A stretch of 64,000 bases of DNA from Pseudo-nitzschia pungens (GCA_037355855.1 CM074762.1:2356001-2420000), one strand, 5' to 3'; positions 32,097 through 43,054 are shown, numbered from the stretch's first letter. Translations and numbers: made by a program. The notes: generated by a model not told the origin, from the sequence alone.

Positions 32097-34025
32097 ATGT
32101 CGCAAATACCAGCAAACGCCGTCGCTGCGAAAAAGTCGACGATGAATGGATCCGGCTTAGGTGTTGATACTCTGCTGACAACCCATGGAAAAAGGTTGAA
32201 TTCGGGAGAGGAAATCAGGTTTGTCTTGGTGAAGGGACCCTCCTCGTCGCGGACACTAACGAAGGATCCCACCCACGGGAAAGCGCCCATGGAAGCCTTC
32301 CCACTGGTCGCCAAGTTTTCTGAGAGCGTCGTCTCACCCGATTTCGGGAACGCGCCGTGGAATACCGCTCGACTGTACCAACGTGAAGTGCCCAAAGCCG
32401 AAGACGATTCCGATGACGAAGCTGCTGCATCGACGAAACAGGGAGCACAACAACCGAGAAAAAGATGGAGAGCACGCAATCAAAAGGATGCGAGATGGGA
32501 GTGGGTGTTGCAAGAGAAGGATGAATTTATCCAAGATGTGAAAAAGGCACGACAGGAAGCCGCGGGGAGGGGAGCCGGCATAGCGAAGAGTGACACTTCT
32601 TCTATGTACGAGGGCATGCCCGAACGGAACGAATCTCAGTTCATCTTATTAGAGGCAAACACACAACAAGACAACAATATCCAGGTAACCGTTTTACCAA
32701 CACCCCATGGCACCATATCCTTCAGTCAGCCCAAGGCGGTAAAAACACTGAGCATGAGCGAGGCCGAAGCGGCTATAGACGATCAACGGAACAAGATATC
32801 CCGTTTTATGATGCACGACCAGAAACGTATGTTTGACGCACAGGTACCAACTAATCAGTCCCGGTCCCGGCTGATGGGAAAACTCATGGCGGCAGCAGAA
32901 GACGACAGTGACATTGATGCCAAGGCGGGGAAAAAAAGCACAGGTATCAAACGCAAACGACTTCCTTATGGTAGAGATGACGACGAAGACGATATCATGG
33001 GTGACCTAGGATATCGCAATCGCAGCAACAGAGGCTCAGCAAAAGCACGCCAGGAATTGCTCAATAGTTTTGGTGACGGCATGAGGGTTGACGCCGACGG
33101 AGTTATGGGAGGTGGAAACGACTCCATGTTTGGTCAGAGGGGACAAAAGTTCGGAACCTTTGCGGTGGGAAAAGATGCCGCGAACGACGGTGCACCGGCT
33201 GGCGGTGGATCGAACAAGCCGGCTGGAAACGACGGCAATGCCATGGCTGATGACTTTTACCAAAGAGATGTTGCTGCCGAATACGAAGAATTGGACTACG
33301 ATGCAAACGAGCAGTTTGATGACGATGACGTCAATGTGGGGGAGACAGCTGGGGTGACTGGCGATTCTAATTTTGGTGGTTTCGAAGAGGACGAGGATGA
33401 CGAAATGGAAGACGATGTACAAGGAGAACGTTCTACCGGTGCCGAGGGCTTGGCTTCTTTGGCAGGATTGAATCTTTTGAACAAAAAGACGAGGGGTGAT
33501 ATCACAGCCGAGCAATTGGCAGAGTTGGTTGACAAGAACAAATGGCAAGCAGAAGAAGAAGACAAGAGACTCGCCGAAAGCGACCGGAAAAAGGAAGACA
33601 TGAACTCTGGCGGCGATCATTTGGCCAAGATCATGGAAGGCGCAGAAAAGGCCCGGCTGGAAGCGGAAAGCAAAGCAGCGGCAGTTGCGGCGGCGAGTGC
33701 TGCAGCAGCCAGCAACAATGATAGATCAGGAGACAACGGTGCTGTTGGCGAGACGAAGCAATCCGAGTTCTCCTCCAAGACGATGAAGCTGGTGGATGAG
33801 AATGGCAAACGCATTATTTCATTGGAGGCTGTGCAGCACGAAATTTGGTTGACAGGTGGATCAATCCCATTGAAGAGACTGATGAAGATTTTCGATGTGA
33901 AGAGGAAATCCAGTGAAGATCGCAGAGGGAAATTCAGAAGTGTGGTGCATGAACTATGCACGGTCGAGAATGATCCAATCGGAGGACAAATGATGATTTT
34001 GAAACAGCACTATACCAGAGCATAA
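32097..34025 (+). CDS. Transcription initiation factor TFIIF, alpha subunit (RAP74)
   Basis: 642 residues, intronless, ATG 32097. The N-terminal dimerisation region has DFGNAPWNTARLYQREVPK, WRARNQKDARWEWVLQEKDE and ESQFILLEANTQQDNNIQV, matching RAP74/Tfg1. A long acidic and Lys-rich middle with Ala-rich helices follows. The C-terminus is a winged helix: ISLEAVQHEIWLTGGSIPLK RLMKIFDVK and RGKFRSVVHELCTVENDP, then LKQHY. This is the part that binds the FCP1 phosphatase and TFIIB in other eukaryotes. TFIIF escorts RNA polymerase II to the promoter. Both terminal domains are present and the length is near normal. Confidence 0.9.
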   Translation: MSQIPANAVAAKKSTMNGSGLGVDTLLTTHGKRLNSGEEIRFVLVKGPSSSRTLTKDPTHGKAPMEAFPLVAKFSESVVSPDFGNAPWNTARLYQREVPKAEDDSDDEAAASTKQGAQQPRKRWRARNQKDARWEWVLQEKDEFIQDVKKARQEAAGRGAGIAKSDTSSMYEGMPERNESQFILLEANTQQDNNIQVTVLPTPHGTISFSQPKAVKTLSMSEAEAAIDDQRNKISRFMMHDQKRMFDAQVPTNQSRSRLMGKLMAAAEDDSDIDAKAGKKSTGIKRKRLPYGRDDDEDDIMGDLGYRNRSNRGSAKARQELLNSFGDGMRVDADGVMGGGNDSMFGQRGQKFGTFAVGKDAANDGAPAGGGSNKPAGNDGNAMADDFYQRDVAAEYEELDYDANEQFDDDDVNVGETAGVTGDSNFGGFEEDEDDEMEDDVQGERSTGAEGLASLAGLNLLNKKTRGDITAEQLAELVDKNKWQAEEEDKRLAESDRKKEDMNSGGDHLAKIMEGAEKARLEAESKAAAVAAASAAAASNNDRSGDNGAVGETKQSEFSSKTMKLVDENGKRIISLEAVQHEIWLTGGSIPLKRLMKIFDVKRKSSEDRRGKFRSVVHELCTVENDPIGGQMMILKQHYTRA

Positions 34026-34552
34026 TGACGAGATGGCATACAAATCTGGTGCTATCCACATGGTGAAGACCGTTGACAGATTTTTCGCAAGAAAAGGAGT
34101 ACGTGCAGGATGACTTTCAGAGATCTCGTCATTTATTCATTGATAGAGCAATGCTATTGTTTCATCATCGAGAGTTGTTCACCTCGCATTGAAACTATTC
34201 TTAAACACCTGACATTCTTACAATATATTATTATATTATTAATAAATATTATAGTATTGTAATTATATATTTAATTTTAGGTTTATGATTTATATATTCA
34301 AAATCTGATCCGGTGAAGTTACCATTTTGTTGTTCTGTATTGTGGCGTGTGCGTATGCGATTGTGTTTGCGTTGTTGTGTTTTGTGAAATGTGAATGAAT
34401 CATTTGCTGCAATCGCGATTTTCAATTTGCATCCCCAACTTTTTTTTATTCGATAGCTGTACGTGTAGTCGTTTTCGATTTCTATTTCTCTTTTCCTCCC
34501 TGTGCCCTCCAGGGGGAAATAAAGCTAGCTCCAGAGCAAGTATTCCGTGCTT
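34026..34552. other. AT-rich convergent intergenic region
   Basis: Very AT-rich tract at about 34218-34275 (ATATATTATTATATTATT type) between two convergent 3' ends. No gene. Confidence 0.5.
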
Positions 34553-35605
34553 TTATTCGTGAAAGGGTCTTTTGCAGCCCATAAGGAAGGATCGAGGTGA
34601 AGTTACAAACAGACTTCCTCCCACAACGTTCTGGCGTTGCTTCTCGAGGCGATGTGATCGATAGTCAATATCCAGATCATTGTGAACTTGTTGCAAGATA
34701 CCAGACAGGGATGATGTGACCCGGGGAGTCTCCTGTGGGTGGGGCTGCGGGCGTGACACTGGTCTAACCATGGCGGGTGGGAGACCAGTCGCTGCATAAC
34801 AGTGGGTGACATACAACGAATTATTGTTAATGATTCCACCTATACCACAAGATTTCAGAGCATAAGGATTTGGTCCAGACGGAATCTGCTTAGGTGAATC
34901 AAACAATTCTTCAGAAGGTAGAGGAGGAAGGATGCCATCATCTTGCTGATTTGGGGCGTAAACATCTCGGTGTTCAAAGAAAGTTTCGCTCGACGATTCG
35001 GAAAAAGTACTTTGTAGAAGAGGGTAGTCTCCTTCTGCTTCATTCATGTACTTCAAAGCAGGATTGCTCTGGTAAGATTGGGGGTTGCGACCGTGCATGT
35101 GTGCTGCATGTTGGAAATCCGCTCTAGTAGAATAACCCGATGGATGGAAGTTGTAATCGGGAAGGATGACATTGATATCTTTTGCAGGATTGTTATCATG
35201 AAAAGACCCATTAAACCCATGAAGACCACGTGATTTTGTATTATTGTCTGCCACAAATTCAGCTTCCGATGGACCAGCAGCATTGATTTGAGTGATCGAC
35301 GAGTTCGAAAACTTCCCGTGAACTCTGTTTTTAAAGTCGCTATTGTAAGTCTTTTTGAAGAATGGTTTGTTTCCTCCTTCCGCATTTTTTTGCTTCCGTC
35401 GATTACTTCCCCCACGACAACCACGAGGTCGGTGGCTTCGTCGTCGTGATTTCCCACTGTTTCCACTGTTCCCGCTATTCCCACTGTTTCCGCTACCCCT
35501 CGAACTATCTGAAGACCCCGATTCTGTTCTCGAACGATTGCTCGTGTACATCATTTGATCATTAGAATTGCCATGGCTTGATTGGTAAGCAAAATGAGTA
35601 GCCAT
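34553..35605 (-). CDS. Hypothetical basic, Gly/Ser/Asn-rich protein
   Basis: 350 residues, intronless, ATG 35605. Residues 25-50 hold a SGNSGNSGN repeat (GGAAATAGT-like nonamers). Residues 50-75 are Arg/Lys-rich (RRRSHRPRGCRGGSNRRKQK) and could bind nucleic acid or act as a nuclear signal. The rest is polar with Pro-rich patches, for example GILPPLPSEELFDSPKQIP and MVRPVSRPQPHPQETPRV, and ends LTSPRS-like and GCKRPFHE. There is no membrane segment and no recognised domain. The even codon use and length make it a real gene, but the function is unknown. Confidence 0.6.
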   Translation of the reverse strand: MATHFAYQSSHGNSNDQMMYTSNRSRTESGSSDSSRGSGNSGNSGNSGNSGKSRRRSHRPRGCRGGSNRRKQKNAEGGNKPFFKKTYNSDFKNRVHGKFSNSSITQINAAGPSEAEFVADNNTKSRGLHGFNGSFHDNNPAKDINVILPDYNFHPSGYSTRADFQHAAHMHGRNPQSYQSNPALKYMNEAEGDYPLLQSTFSESSSETFFEHRDVYAPNQQDDGILPPLPSEELFDSPKQIPSGPNPYALKSCGIGGIINNNSLYVTHCYAATGLPPAMVRPVSRPQPHPQETPRVTSSLSGILQQVHNDLDIDYRSHRLEKQRQNVVGGSLFVTSPRSFLMGCKRPFHE

Positions 35606-36658
35606 CTTTTAATTGTAATGATCTACTGATGTAATCGAGAAATGGAAAGTCATCGGAAACTGTGAGAGTTGTGCTGCACTGATTGGAATCATGATTCACT
35701 GCAGTGATCAGAAAAATTGATTTTGATTTAGCCTTTTCTGTCGCCGAATTTGTGCGAGGGGCGATCGCTGGAAACCTTTCCGTGAGCGCGGCTGGCGATT
35801 TTGACAATCGCCCGATTTTATTTTTAAGCCTGACTTGGTTTGGTCTTAGATTGGGAAAAGTGGAGAAAATCGCCAAAGTCGGTCTGCACAACATAACACG
35901 ACGTAGAATTGAAAGCGAGAAAGAGGAAACAGGTTCGAACATTGGACGTAACCTTACCGTATGGTAAGATCTTCTGTCCTGTTTTCTTATGTACGATGTA
36001 CTAGTACGGAACTACGAAATACTACGTGAATCTGGAACAGAATACGAAGTAAGGTTACTACTATTCCTTACGAGTGTCATAAAAGTACCGGTAAGGTTAC
36101 CCTACCGTACGTACGTATGATCGTCCTAATTTACCTGACACATCACTATTCGTTTTTTGGTAACTGCTACTACTAAGTTCGAAGTAAGATTACTACCGGT
36201 AGGTAACATACCGGTTCATACAGGTATGTGAGTCACCAAGAAAAGATCCAATTTCGTACGAAAATTTCTCTGAGCCAAAACGGAAGGTTTCTACGAGAAA
36301 GAATACAGGATACGAACTTTACTACACGTCGATGGTCCACACCAGCAGTAGTACGAACTAATACTTCTACAATGCATTCACACACACACAGCTATTGATA
36401 CTGGTAAGGATTAGCCAGGAGACGGAGCGGACGAATGAGAAAAAAAGATCTTACGTAAGGTTTTACCGGGTAAAATCTCACTGGTAATACTTATCGTTAC
36501 TGATCATCCAGAATTCGTCAGTTGTTGTGTTTGACAATGGCTTCATTTTCTTGAAAGGGAGACGACCATTACCATAGAATCCTCATTATCAATATCGAAG
36601 AAGTTCGCTTTTTAATTCAGTTGGTAGTTTGTTCAGTCCCCAATAGAATTATACAACG
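35606..36658. other. Divergent intergenic region, word-dense
   Basis: Upstream of both the basic protein (-) and the UPF0301 gene (+). GTAACCTTACCGTATGGTAAG lies at about 35949, TACCGGTAAGGTTACC at about 36086 and ACCGGTAGGTAACATACCGG at about 36196. An (AC)n run is near 36380. No gene. Confidence 0.5.
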
Positions 36659-38065
36659 ATGAAGGTGCTGAGTTTCGGGATTTTTCTTCATGCGTCAATG
36701 ACTTGCTTTGCGTTCCAGTCGACGACTTTGTATACAGTGCACGAGGCGAACAATGGTTTGATGACGGACATCGCTGGTCATTCTATGCCGACCAGCGATT
36801 TCAATTTATCTCGTCTTCAAAAGCCCCGGAGTTTCTCCTGTATTCTTCAAATGAGTGTGGAAAACAACGACGATGACGATGACGAATATATTGAGGATAC
36901 TGATCTTGGAGATTGGAGATCGTTTCGAAAGACGCTAGTGGAATCTGGTATTTCATACGATAGTACGGAGGACGGATACGTCGAGAAGGACATAGAGGAA
37001 AGCCAAGCTCCTATCATTAGCAACACTGGATCGTCTACGAAGAGACCGAAGTCTGTGTCGAAAGCGAACGAAGAATTACTAGAAAAGCAAAGTGAAGCAC
37101 TTGCAAAAGAGTATAAAGATGGGGTGTGGGCACACGAAGCGTCCTTTGCAGAAGTTGGGGGACTAGTAGTCCGTATGCCATTGGAGGCTGAAATCTACAA
37201 GAACAAAGATAAACTGATAATTGGAAAGGCGTTGACAACCCGCCTCGAAAATATAGACATGAGCAGTGGAAATCTCGACGAACCAATTTCACCGATTGCA
37301 GCACAGACTCTTCGCTGGTACCGAGAGGCTCAGGCATTGATTCAAGAGGAAATGACCATTATAGCTGGTAATGCAAACGAAAAGGGAGAAGTTGACCCGA
37401 CTGGACTACCAGCAAAAACAGAGGATTTACTGAAGCTATACCTAAACAATCAACAAAGTTGGCAGAGCGTTTGTCTAGTTGCGGAGAAGGACGAAAGCAC
37501 TGGAGACACTGTAACCTACACGCTGAACCGACCTATGGCTTTCAGTTTGACAGAAAATGCGGCTAAAATGGTCTTGTTTGGTGCTATGAGCAACTTGATT
37601 ACCGATGGAAGAGTGCCAATATCAAAAACCAATCTATACAGCAAGTTTCTTCGAGCCTTTGAAAAACAATGTGCAGTCTACGTTGGGGGACCTGACAAGC
37701 AAGATAAACCAGCCGTCATAATTCATGGAATAGCAGACCTGGAAGGAGCTACTGAAATTTCATCGGGGACTGGGGTTTTCATTGGTGGGCTCGAAGCTGC
37801 AATCGATGGTGTGTTGGACGGTAGCTACAAGCCACTGGATTTTAGATTCTTTATTGGCTGCAATAGGTATCAGAAGGGTGAACTAGACGCGGCAATCCTT
37901 GAAAAGAAGTATCAGCCGATTGCATGTGCAAGATCACTAGCGTTGAAGCAGTGCATACAATTGCCGAAGCCTCTCTGGCACGAAGTTATGGAAATGTGTG
38001 GTGGCGAGTTTATGGAAGTATCTCGGCTAGAATTGAAAAAGAGGAGTGATTTAAATCCGGAATAA
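36659..38065 (+). CDS. Plastid-targeted UPF0301 (AlgH/YqgE, DUF179) protein
   Basis: 468 residues, intronless, ATG 36659. The leader MKVLSFGIFLHASMTCFAFQ is a signal peptide with a C-F-A|F junction, the ASAFAP-like motif of diatom plastid precursors. An acidic linker follows. The C-terminal half carries the DUF179 pattern: LTENAAKMVLFGAM, AVYVGGPDKQDKPAVIIHGI, GTGVFIGGLEAAIDGVLDGS and YKPLDFRFFIGCNRYQKGEL, with a closing PLWHEVMEMCGGE. In bacteria this family (AlgH) is of uncertain function, and plant homologues are plastidial. The N-terminal ~250 residues are an extension absent from bacterial members (about 185 residues in total). Confidence 0.8.
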   Translation: MKVLSFGIFLHASMTCFAFQSTTLYTVHEANNGLMTDIAGHSMPTSDFNLSRLQKPRSFSCILQMSVENNDDDDDEYIEDTDLGDWRSFRKTLVESGISYDSTEDGYVEKDIEESQAPIISNTGSSTKRPKSVSKANEELLEKQSEALAKEYKDGVWAHEASFAEVGGLVVRMPLEAEIYKNKDKLIIGKALTTRLENIDMSSGNLDEPISPIAAQTLRWYREAQALIQEEMTIIAGNANEKGEVDPTGLPAKTEDLLKLYLNNQQSWQSVCLVAEKDESTGDTVTYTLNRPMAFSLTENAAKMVLFGAMSNLITDGRVPISKTNLYSKFLRAFEKQCAVYVGGPDKQDKPAVIIHGIADLEGATEISSGTGVFIGGLEAAIDGVLDGSYKPLDFRFFIGCNRYQKGELDAAILEKKYQPIACARSLALKQCIQLPKPLWHEVMEMCGGEFMEVSRLELKKRSDLNPE

Positions 38066-39683
38066 GGCGATTCAAGATGCATCATTTGAGCACAGATGTT
38101 TCTGGTATGGGTTGAAAATAATTCGATACGGCCATAATCATCCCTCCCAAATGTCACCTGTACAGTGTTTGCTTTGTTTGGTGCACTTGCGCATCTTCAA
38201 TTATTGTGCAGATAGAAGATAGATACCCACCATAAAGGGAGGTTCCTTACCGCGAAGAAAACTCCGGACAGCAATACGAACCCATGAAATGTTATGCATT
38301 CTCAACGGAGAGATGGTAATCAATAGCATACCTCTACAATTCTATCAGAACTCCTCAGATGCGGAAAAAAAATCTGAGACAACCGAAACCTACAAGTAAG
38401 GTTACTGGTACAAAGTTACTTCACTTCTTTTGTAAATTGTGGAACATTTAACACGCTATTTTTAATACTATATTATCGTTTAAAGAAGTATCGTACGTTG
38501 AGATCAAGGCGATCTCGTTTCGAGGCATTGCTAGTTCGCAAGGTTCAGAACTCAAGTGAGGTTTGGTGTGAGCATGAACTTCCTATTCTGAATATATGGA
38601 ATGATATCTCGAGATCGGGGATTATATTTTGCTTCGAATGTTTTGGAAGCATGATATTGCGTTATCGACTAGCAAGATCTCCATTTTTTCTTTCGTTGAG
38701 AAACAAACTCGTCGTTATCGTATTCTCATATTACATCATTCATAACATCGTCTATGTCACAAAGTTGGAGAATATCTACAGTAGTAGCAAACAAAATATC
38801 AGCAATACAGTAACATTATTTAGTGTGATGAAGGATGTGGGCTAGTCATGTTCATCTTGCTCATTTTTTATTGAGTATTGCCCTGATTTCTTGATGTGAT
38901 TAAAGTGCATTACCAACTTACAACTAGAGAGGACAAGGGATGGAATTTGTATGTGACTACATAGTGACGGAAATAGTGGCACTTCGATAAAAAATACAGT
39001 AACGAAGTAAGGTTACGTAGTAATGAGAAGGCTTGTTTCTGGAATATGACTGCTCTCGTTGATAGCGAGGTGAAATTATTCACATCCTTTAACAATAATA
39101 ATATATGCAGCACACTGGTATTGTGGTGCCATGTGGAACGAGAATATTACAACAAAGTAGTATTAAGATCTTACTTGTAATACAGAATTGTTTTTTTGAT
39201 TTACATTACTTTTCTTTAGACAGATGTACAGTTAACCTTAAGGTCTACTGGTACCGGTAATCTTAACTTACGGTGGACTTTTAACGACAAGCTTTTTGTC
39301 GTTCGGTCTGTCTGTCTCGACAAGTTGAGGTGTCAAAAAAATCATACTGAATTCCATCAAATCAAAATCTCAACTGAGCAAGATCTTGCACTCACGACAT
39401 CACTGTGTCCTGTTATCTTGAGATACGGTAAGACCTTACGAAGTGAGAAGCAACAAACTTTCGGCTCGACTCCTCGCCACATTGGTACATAAGAGGACGG
39501 ACCACGACGGATCACCCATACTGTACTGCCATTGCAATTGTCGCAAATTGCTCTGGGACTTTCTCTTCAGCCACTTTGAAATCGATTCATAGGGGTTACG
39601 AGTTTTACACCCCACTTGTCCTGACAGCAGTTGATTTGTCAACAAGAACTTCGAGGAAATCAGCCTGGAAACTCTCGAAAGCA
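38066..39683. other. Intergenic region without clear genes
   Basis: A 115-codon frame at 38498 begins at TTG and has no protein character. Words GTAAGGTTAC occur at about 38396 and 39008. TTAACCTTAAGG with GGTACCGGTAATCTTAAC lies at 39231-39270. It includes the FKBP promoter. Confidence 0.45.
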
Positions 39684-40310
39684 ATGGTATCTCGTAAAAT
39701 TGCCTCCGGTGCATCCGCAATTTTTTTGTTGGTCCTCCATTTCAATATATGTACTGTTACATCTCTATCCACATGCAGTGGAAGTCGCCGTGATGCAATG
39801 ATGCGCATTTCAAAGATGGGAACAGTTGCCACAACATTCTCAATTCTCTCATTGGATACTCTCGTGGCTAATGCCGAACTGGAGTACCAGGATGGTCCCG
39901 AAGGGCTCAAATACGCCATTACCACTGAAGGCACAGGACCAAAGCCGCAACGTGGACAAAAAATCGAAACAAGCTATACACTCTGGATCAATGGTTTTCC
40001 GGGCGAGGAAAGCGGAAGCAAGGCAAAACAGATTGACAGTAGCAAAAAACCCATTCTAGGCGACCAACCGTTCAAGGTTCGAGCTGGTGTGAGTCAAGTT
40101 ATTCGGGGGTGGGATCTTGCGCTGATTGATATGAAAGAAGGCGAATCGAGAAAGCTGGTTGTGCCTCCAGAACTTGGTTATGGTGATAAGGGTGTGGGGC
40201 CCATACCCGGGAAGGCAACGCTTTACTTTGAGATGACATTGACAAAAGTGGGACCAATGGAAGAACTAACACCGGAGGCAATGAAGTGGTTGGAGGAGCA
40301 TCCTCTCTGA
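39684..40310 (+). CDS. Thylakoid-lumen FKBP-type peptidyl-prolyl isomerase
   Basis: 208 residues, intronless. The start is ATG 39684 (MVSRKIASGASAIFLLVLHF), a signal peptide; the frame extends upstream only to TTG. A second targeting element follows at about residues 38-68: SRRDAMMRISKMGTVATTFS ILSLDTLVANA|E. This is a twin-arginine, hydrophobic, A-N-A cut-site signal for Tat import into the thylakoid lumen. The mature FKBP domain has GQKIETSYTLWING, PFKVRAGVSQVIRGWDLALI, EGESRKLVVPPELGYGDKG and the C-terminal LYFEMTLTKV. The VIRGWD and LGYG residues of the active site are present. The role is prolyl isomerisation or chaperoning of lumenal photosystem proteins. Confidence 0.9.
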   Translation: MVSRKIASGASAIFLLVLHFNICTVTSLSTCSGSRRDAMMRISKMGTVATTFSILSLDTLVANAELEYQDGPEGLKYAITTEGTGPKPQRGQKIETSYTLWINGFPGEESGSKAKQIDSSKKPILGDQPFKVRAGVSQVIRGWDLALIDMKEGESRKLVVPPELGYGDKGVGPIPGKATLYFEMTLTKVGPMEELTPEAMKWLEEHPL

Positions 40311-41272
40311 TATTGTTGAGATGACCATCATTGAATAGGATTGGAAACGATCTCCACGGTTATATCCGACATTGAACATGATAGTCACTAGTCAACTTTC
40401 CAATACTCATCAACATATCCAGGATGCAGCAGCATCGATAGTAATTCTGTGCATGCAAATGATTTTGTGCTGCTCGTTTCATCTATTAGCTTTTTCCACC
40501 TAGTCAACGACATTTGAGCAAAAACCCGTCCGGCAACAACCGTATCGTGTAGATCCGGTGACTTCTGAGAACCCAGGAACCCTGCCGCAAGACCGACATT
40601 TTTTGGCATACTGGTGGGAAGCACTCCGGTATTCTTTGAATTTTTCCCCCTTTATCAAGACGGACAAACTTGTCATACTGACAAAGACTGTAATGGGCGA
40701 TTCCTCCAGTAGGGAGATGATTCGAAGATGTTGGCAGAATTACATCGGCGCTTTGGCAACAAGATCTGTACCAAATAATTTTTGTGGCGCACATGTGGTT
40801 CAAGGGCCCAATAGGCAGTAGTCGGCGCGATCTTTACAGTTGAGGTCAATGAAGAATATTTTCTCGTCTTTCTCTTCTAGTTCTTGGTTTGACTCCTTTG
40901 CCACCAGCAACTTTAGGAATCACAATTTGTTGTCTGGTCTACGGTGATTCAAACGCCTCTTTGCGATTCTCAAAATTTCGCACGTATGCTACAAAGTGGA
41001 TAAAGCCAGCGCATCTCAGAAGGTTCCAATGGTGTTTGTGGAGGCAAAGTAAAATATTGTGAAATATTTAGGTATGTATTTATTCGAAAGACAGTCCTAT
41101 GCATGGTAGCCATCTGCTTGGTGTAACGCTACGAATGTTCGGATGTGGTCTTTGAGGACAATAGGAATACATTTCGTGAAGAAGTAATCACGATAACGAA
41201 GCATGCTCTGTAGCTTCGAATTCAATTGTCGGCGTACGGTATTGAATAGCTCTCAACTAGTTTCATCTCGTA
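40311..41272. other. Region with coding-like remnants
   Basis: Lies between the 3' ends of FKBP (+) and the first GH99 gene (-). Apart from the possible broken gene at 40388-40930, nothing is recognised. Confidence 0.4.
40388..40930 (-). pseudogene. Possible broken or highly split gene
   Basis: On the minus strand, protein-like stretches occur in successive different frames: EEKDEKIFFIDLNCKDRADY, then LEPHVRHKNYLVQILLPKR, then SMTSLSVLIKGEKFKEYRS, then NTGVLPTSMPKNVGLAAGFL running to a stop at 40388. The second follows the first with a frame change at a TGA near 40815, where no obvious intron fits. This looks like decay, but short introns (a GTAAAG … ACAG pair is available) cannot be excluded. 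No family recognised. Confidence 0.25.
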
Positions 41273-43054
41273 TCAATTGTAAAGATAATCGAATAGTCCC
41301 TGGTGGTCTCTCGATTTAGTACTGGCGCCCAAAATATTTAGGTACAGGTCGCCATATCCGACGTATTCAAGCCCTTCAGTCATGAGTGGAGGCCAGTTTG
41401 CCGACTCTCCGATAGCCACCGGCTCGATTTGGGTGTCTTCGTGCCATTCGTTGAAGGAATTCACCATGATCAGATTATCCACCTTACGATCAACTAATTG
41501 TTTCGCCTGTTTCAATTGAAAATAAAAAAGGCTTCCTTCCTCGTCGTCGGCAGTAATACGACGAGAAAGAGCTGGATGGTCGTTTTTCAATCGAACACCT
41601 CTATCGTTGTACCCTGGTGAAACGGATGGTATGTACCGGCAATTTTCATTGCTGGCTGCATTTTTCCAATTGGATTGAAATTCGTAGTATTTGACGACGC
41701 CTTCTTTGCCAACATATCCAGCTGGTCTTCCTGCTGCGCCATAAATGTCATAATTTGTTATGGCGTCCATGTACCAAAAAGGCAAATGAGGATCGTCTTT
41801 GGATGTGCCTTCGGACTTGCCGAAGGAATGATCACCAACAATATAGAGATTGTGGCCACACTTGTTGGCTGTGCTCCTCATCGTTAAGAGTGCTTCTTCC
41901 AATCGCCCTTCTCTATGCAGACTGCGGGAAAGGTATACGAAGAGAACGGGACGTCCGTCGATCTTGTAATAGTTTGGATGATCGAAGTAGTGTTCGCACA
42001 TGTAATCGAGATCGCTTTTTGCATTTTCAATTCGGTCGATTTCACGACCGAGTCGCCCGAATGTTTCGTAGTGAAGAGCGATCTTGAGGTTGCCTAGGTC
42101 TTCGTGCTTCATAATGACGTCCTTGATGTTCTTGTCCTGGATTCGACCCGGGCCCCACCAAGAGGGAACAATGAGACCGATGTTTCCCTTTCGAAACATT
42201 TTCATGTGTTCCGTAATAATTTTTGGATCCGAATCGTTGTATTCACCCAGCAATGGATATTGTTGGGGGACGAGATCCTTTCTCACGTACCCTTCACGGT
42301 TGTGGAAGTCGTCGCCGTGCCACGGATAGTAGTACACACCAACCAGGAAATCTTTGCTGTTCGCCCTGTAGTCATATTTGAAATCGCTCACCTGGTCGTC
42401 AGCTCTGGTACTAACAAGTCCGGATATAGGAACGCGTATGACGTCCGCCGTGATGGTGGTCGGACTGGCGGATGGCCTCAATGTTGGCTGCTTGGTTGGT
42501 CTCAGAGTTGGTGGCTTTGTTGGTGCGGTGGGATAGTTGGTTGGGGAGTTCGTTGGCTCAGGAGTTGCCGATTTTTCCTTCTCCAGTTCCAATGACGATT
42601 CATCAAATTGCCCATCTGTAATGCTGCCTTCATCCTCCGTCGAAGCAGATTCTATGCCATCATTTTCGACAGTTTGCGCATTCACAAGGTTGCCATTGTG
42701 GGAAATCGATGGAGTCTGTGTCGACGTGGCAATGTCTCCACTACTTACGTCGTTAGCACCAGAAGGGATGTTTTTTATTGCTGTTGTACCGCGATTTGAG
42801 TTGTTGCCTTTCGTTACGAAAATTCCTCCAAGAGTTCCACAAGCAAACAAAAGCACTGCTATTGAGACAGCCAAAATAATCTTAATCAAAGCAGCTCTTT
42901 TCCACACTCCCGGGCTATACTCTGTTGCGCTGTCATAACACACTTCTACCTCCGAATCGTAGAAGCTACTATTGTTGAAAGTATTACCATGTTCGACAAC
43001 ATCAAAACTGGTGGTGGGATAGGATTTCTTGCGACTGAACTGGAAGGAATGCAT
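41273..43054 (-). CDS. GH99 endo-alpha-1,2-mannosidase-like, type II membrane protein (copy 1)
   Basis: 593 residues, intronless, ATG 43054. A ~53-residue cytoplasmic tail precedes a membrane span at about 54-79. A Ser/Glu stem and a PTxxPT linker (about residues 165-195) follow, then the GH99 domain. Signatures are FLVGVYYYPWHGDDFHNREG, GLIVPSWWGPGRIQDKNIK, NLKIALHYET, HPNYYKIDGRPVLFVYLSR and MVNSFNEWHEDTQIEPVAIG (active-site region with paired Glu). In animals the family (MANEA) trims glucosylated mannose in the Golgi. The anchor suggests the same location. It is a close paralogue of the gene at 46.4 kb, in the same orientation, with the fibrillin gene between them on the other strand. Confidence 0.85.
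   Translation of the reverse strand: MHSFQFSRKKSYPTTSFDVVEHGNTFNNSSFYDSEVEVCYDSATEYSPGVWKRAALIKIILAVSIAVLLFACGTLGGIFVTKGNNSNRGTTAIKNIPSGANDVSSGDIATSTQTPSISHNGNLVNAQTVENDGIESASTEDEGSITDGQFDESSLELEKEKSATPEPTNSPTNYPTAPTKPPTLRPTKQPTLRPSASPTTITADVIRVPISGLVSTRADDQVSDFKYDYRANSKDFLVGVYYYPWHGDDFHNREGYVRKDLVPQQYPLLGEYNDSDPKIITEHMKMFRKGNIGLIVPSWWGPGRIQDKNIKDVIMKHEDLGNLKIALHYETFGRLGREIDRIENAKSDLDYMCEHYFDHPNYYKIDGRPVLFVYLSRSLHREGRLEEALLTMRSTANKCGHNLYIVGDHSFGKSEGTSKDDPHLPFWYMDAITNYDIYGAAGRPAGYVGKEGVVKYYEFQSNWKNAASNENCRYIPSVSPGYNDRGVRLKNDHPALSRRITADDEEGSLFYFQLKQAKQLVDRKVDNLIMVNSFNEWHEDTQIEPVAIGESANWPPLMTEGLEYVGYGDLYLNILGASTKSRDHQGLFDYLYN

Noticed and set aside
38498..38845. 115-codon plus frame
   Set aside because: Starts at TTG, has no homology-like motif, and lies in word-bearing intergenic DNA.
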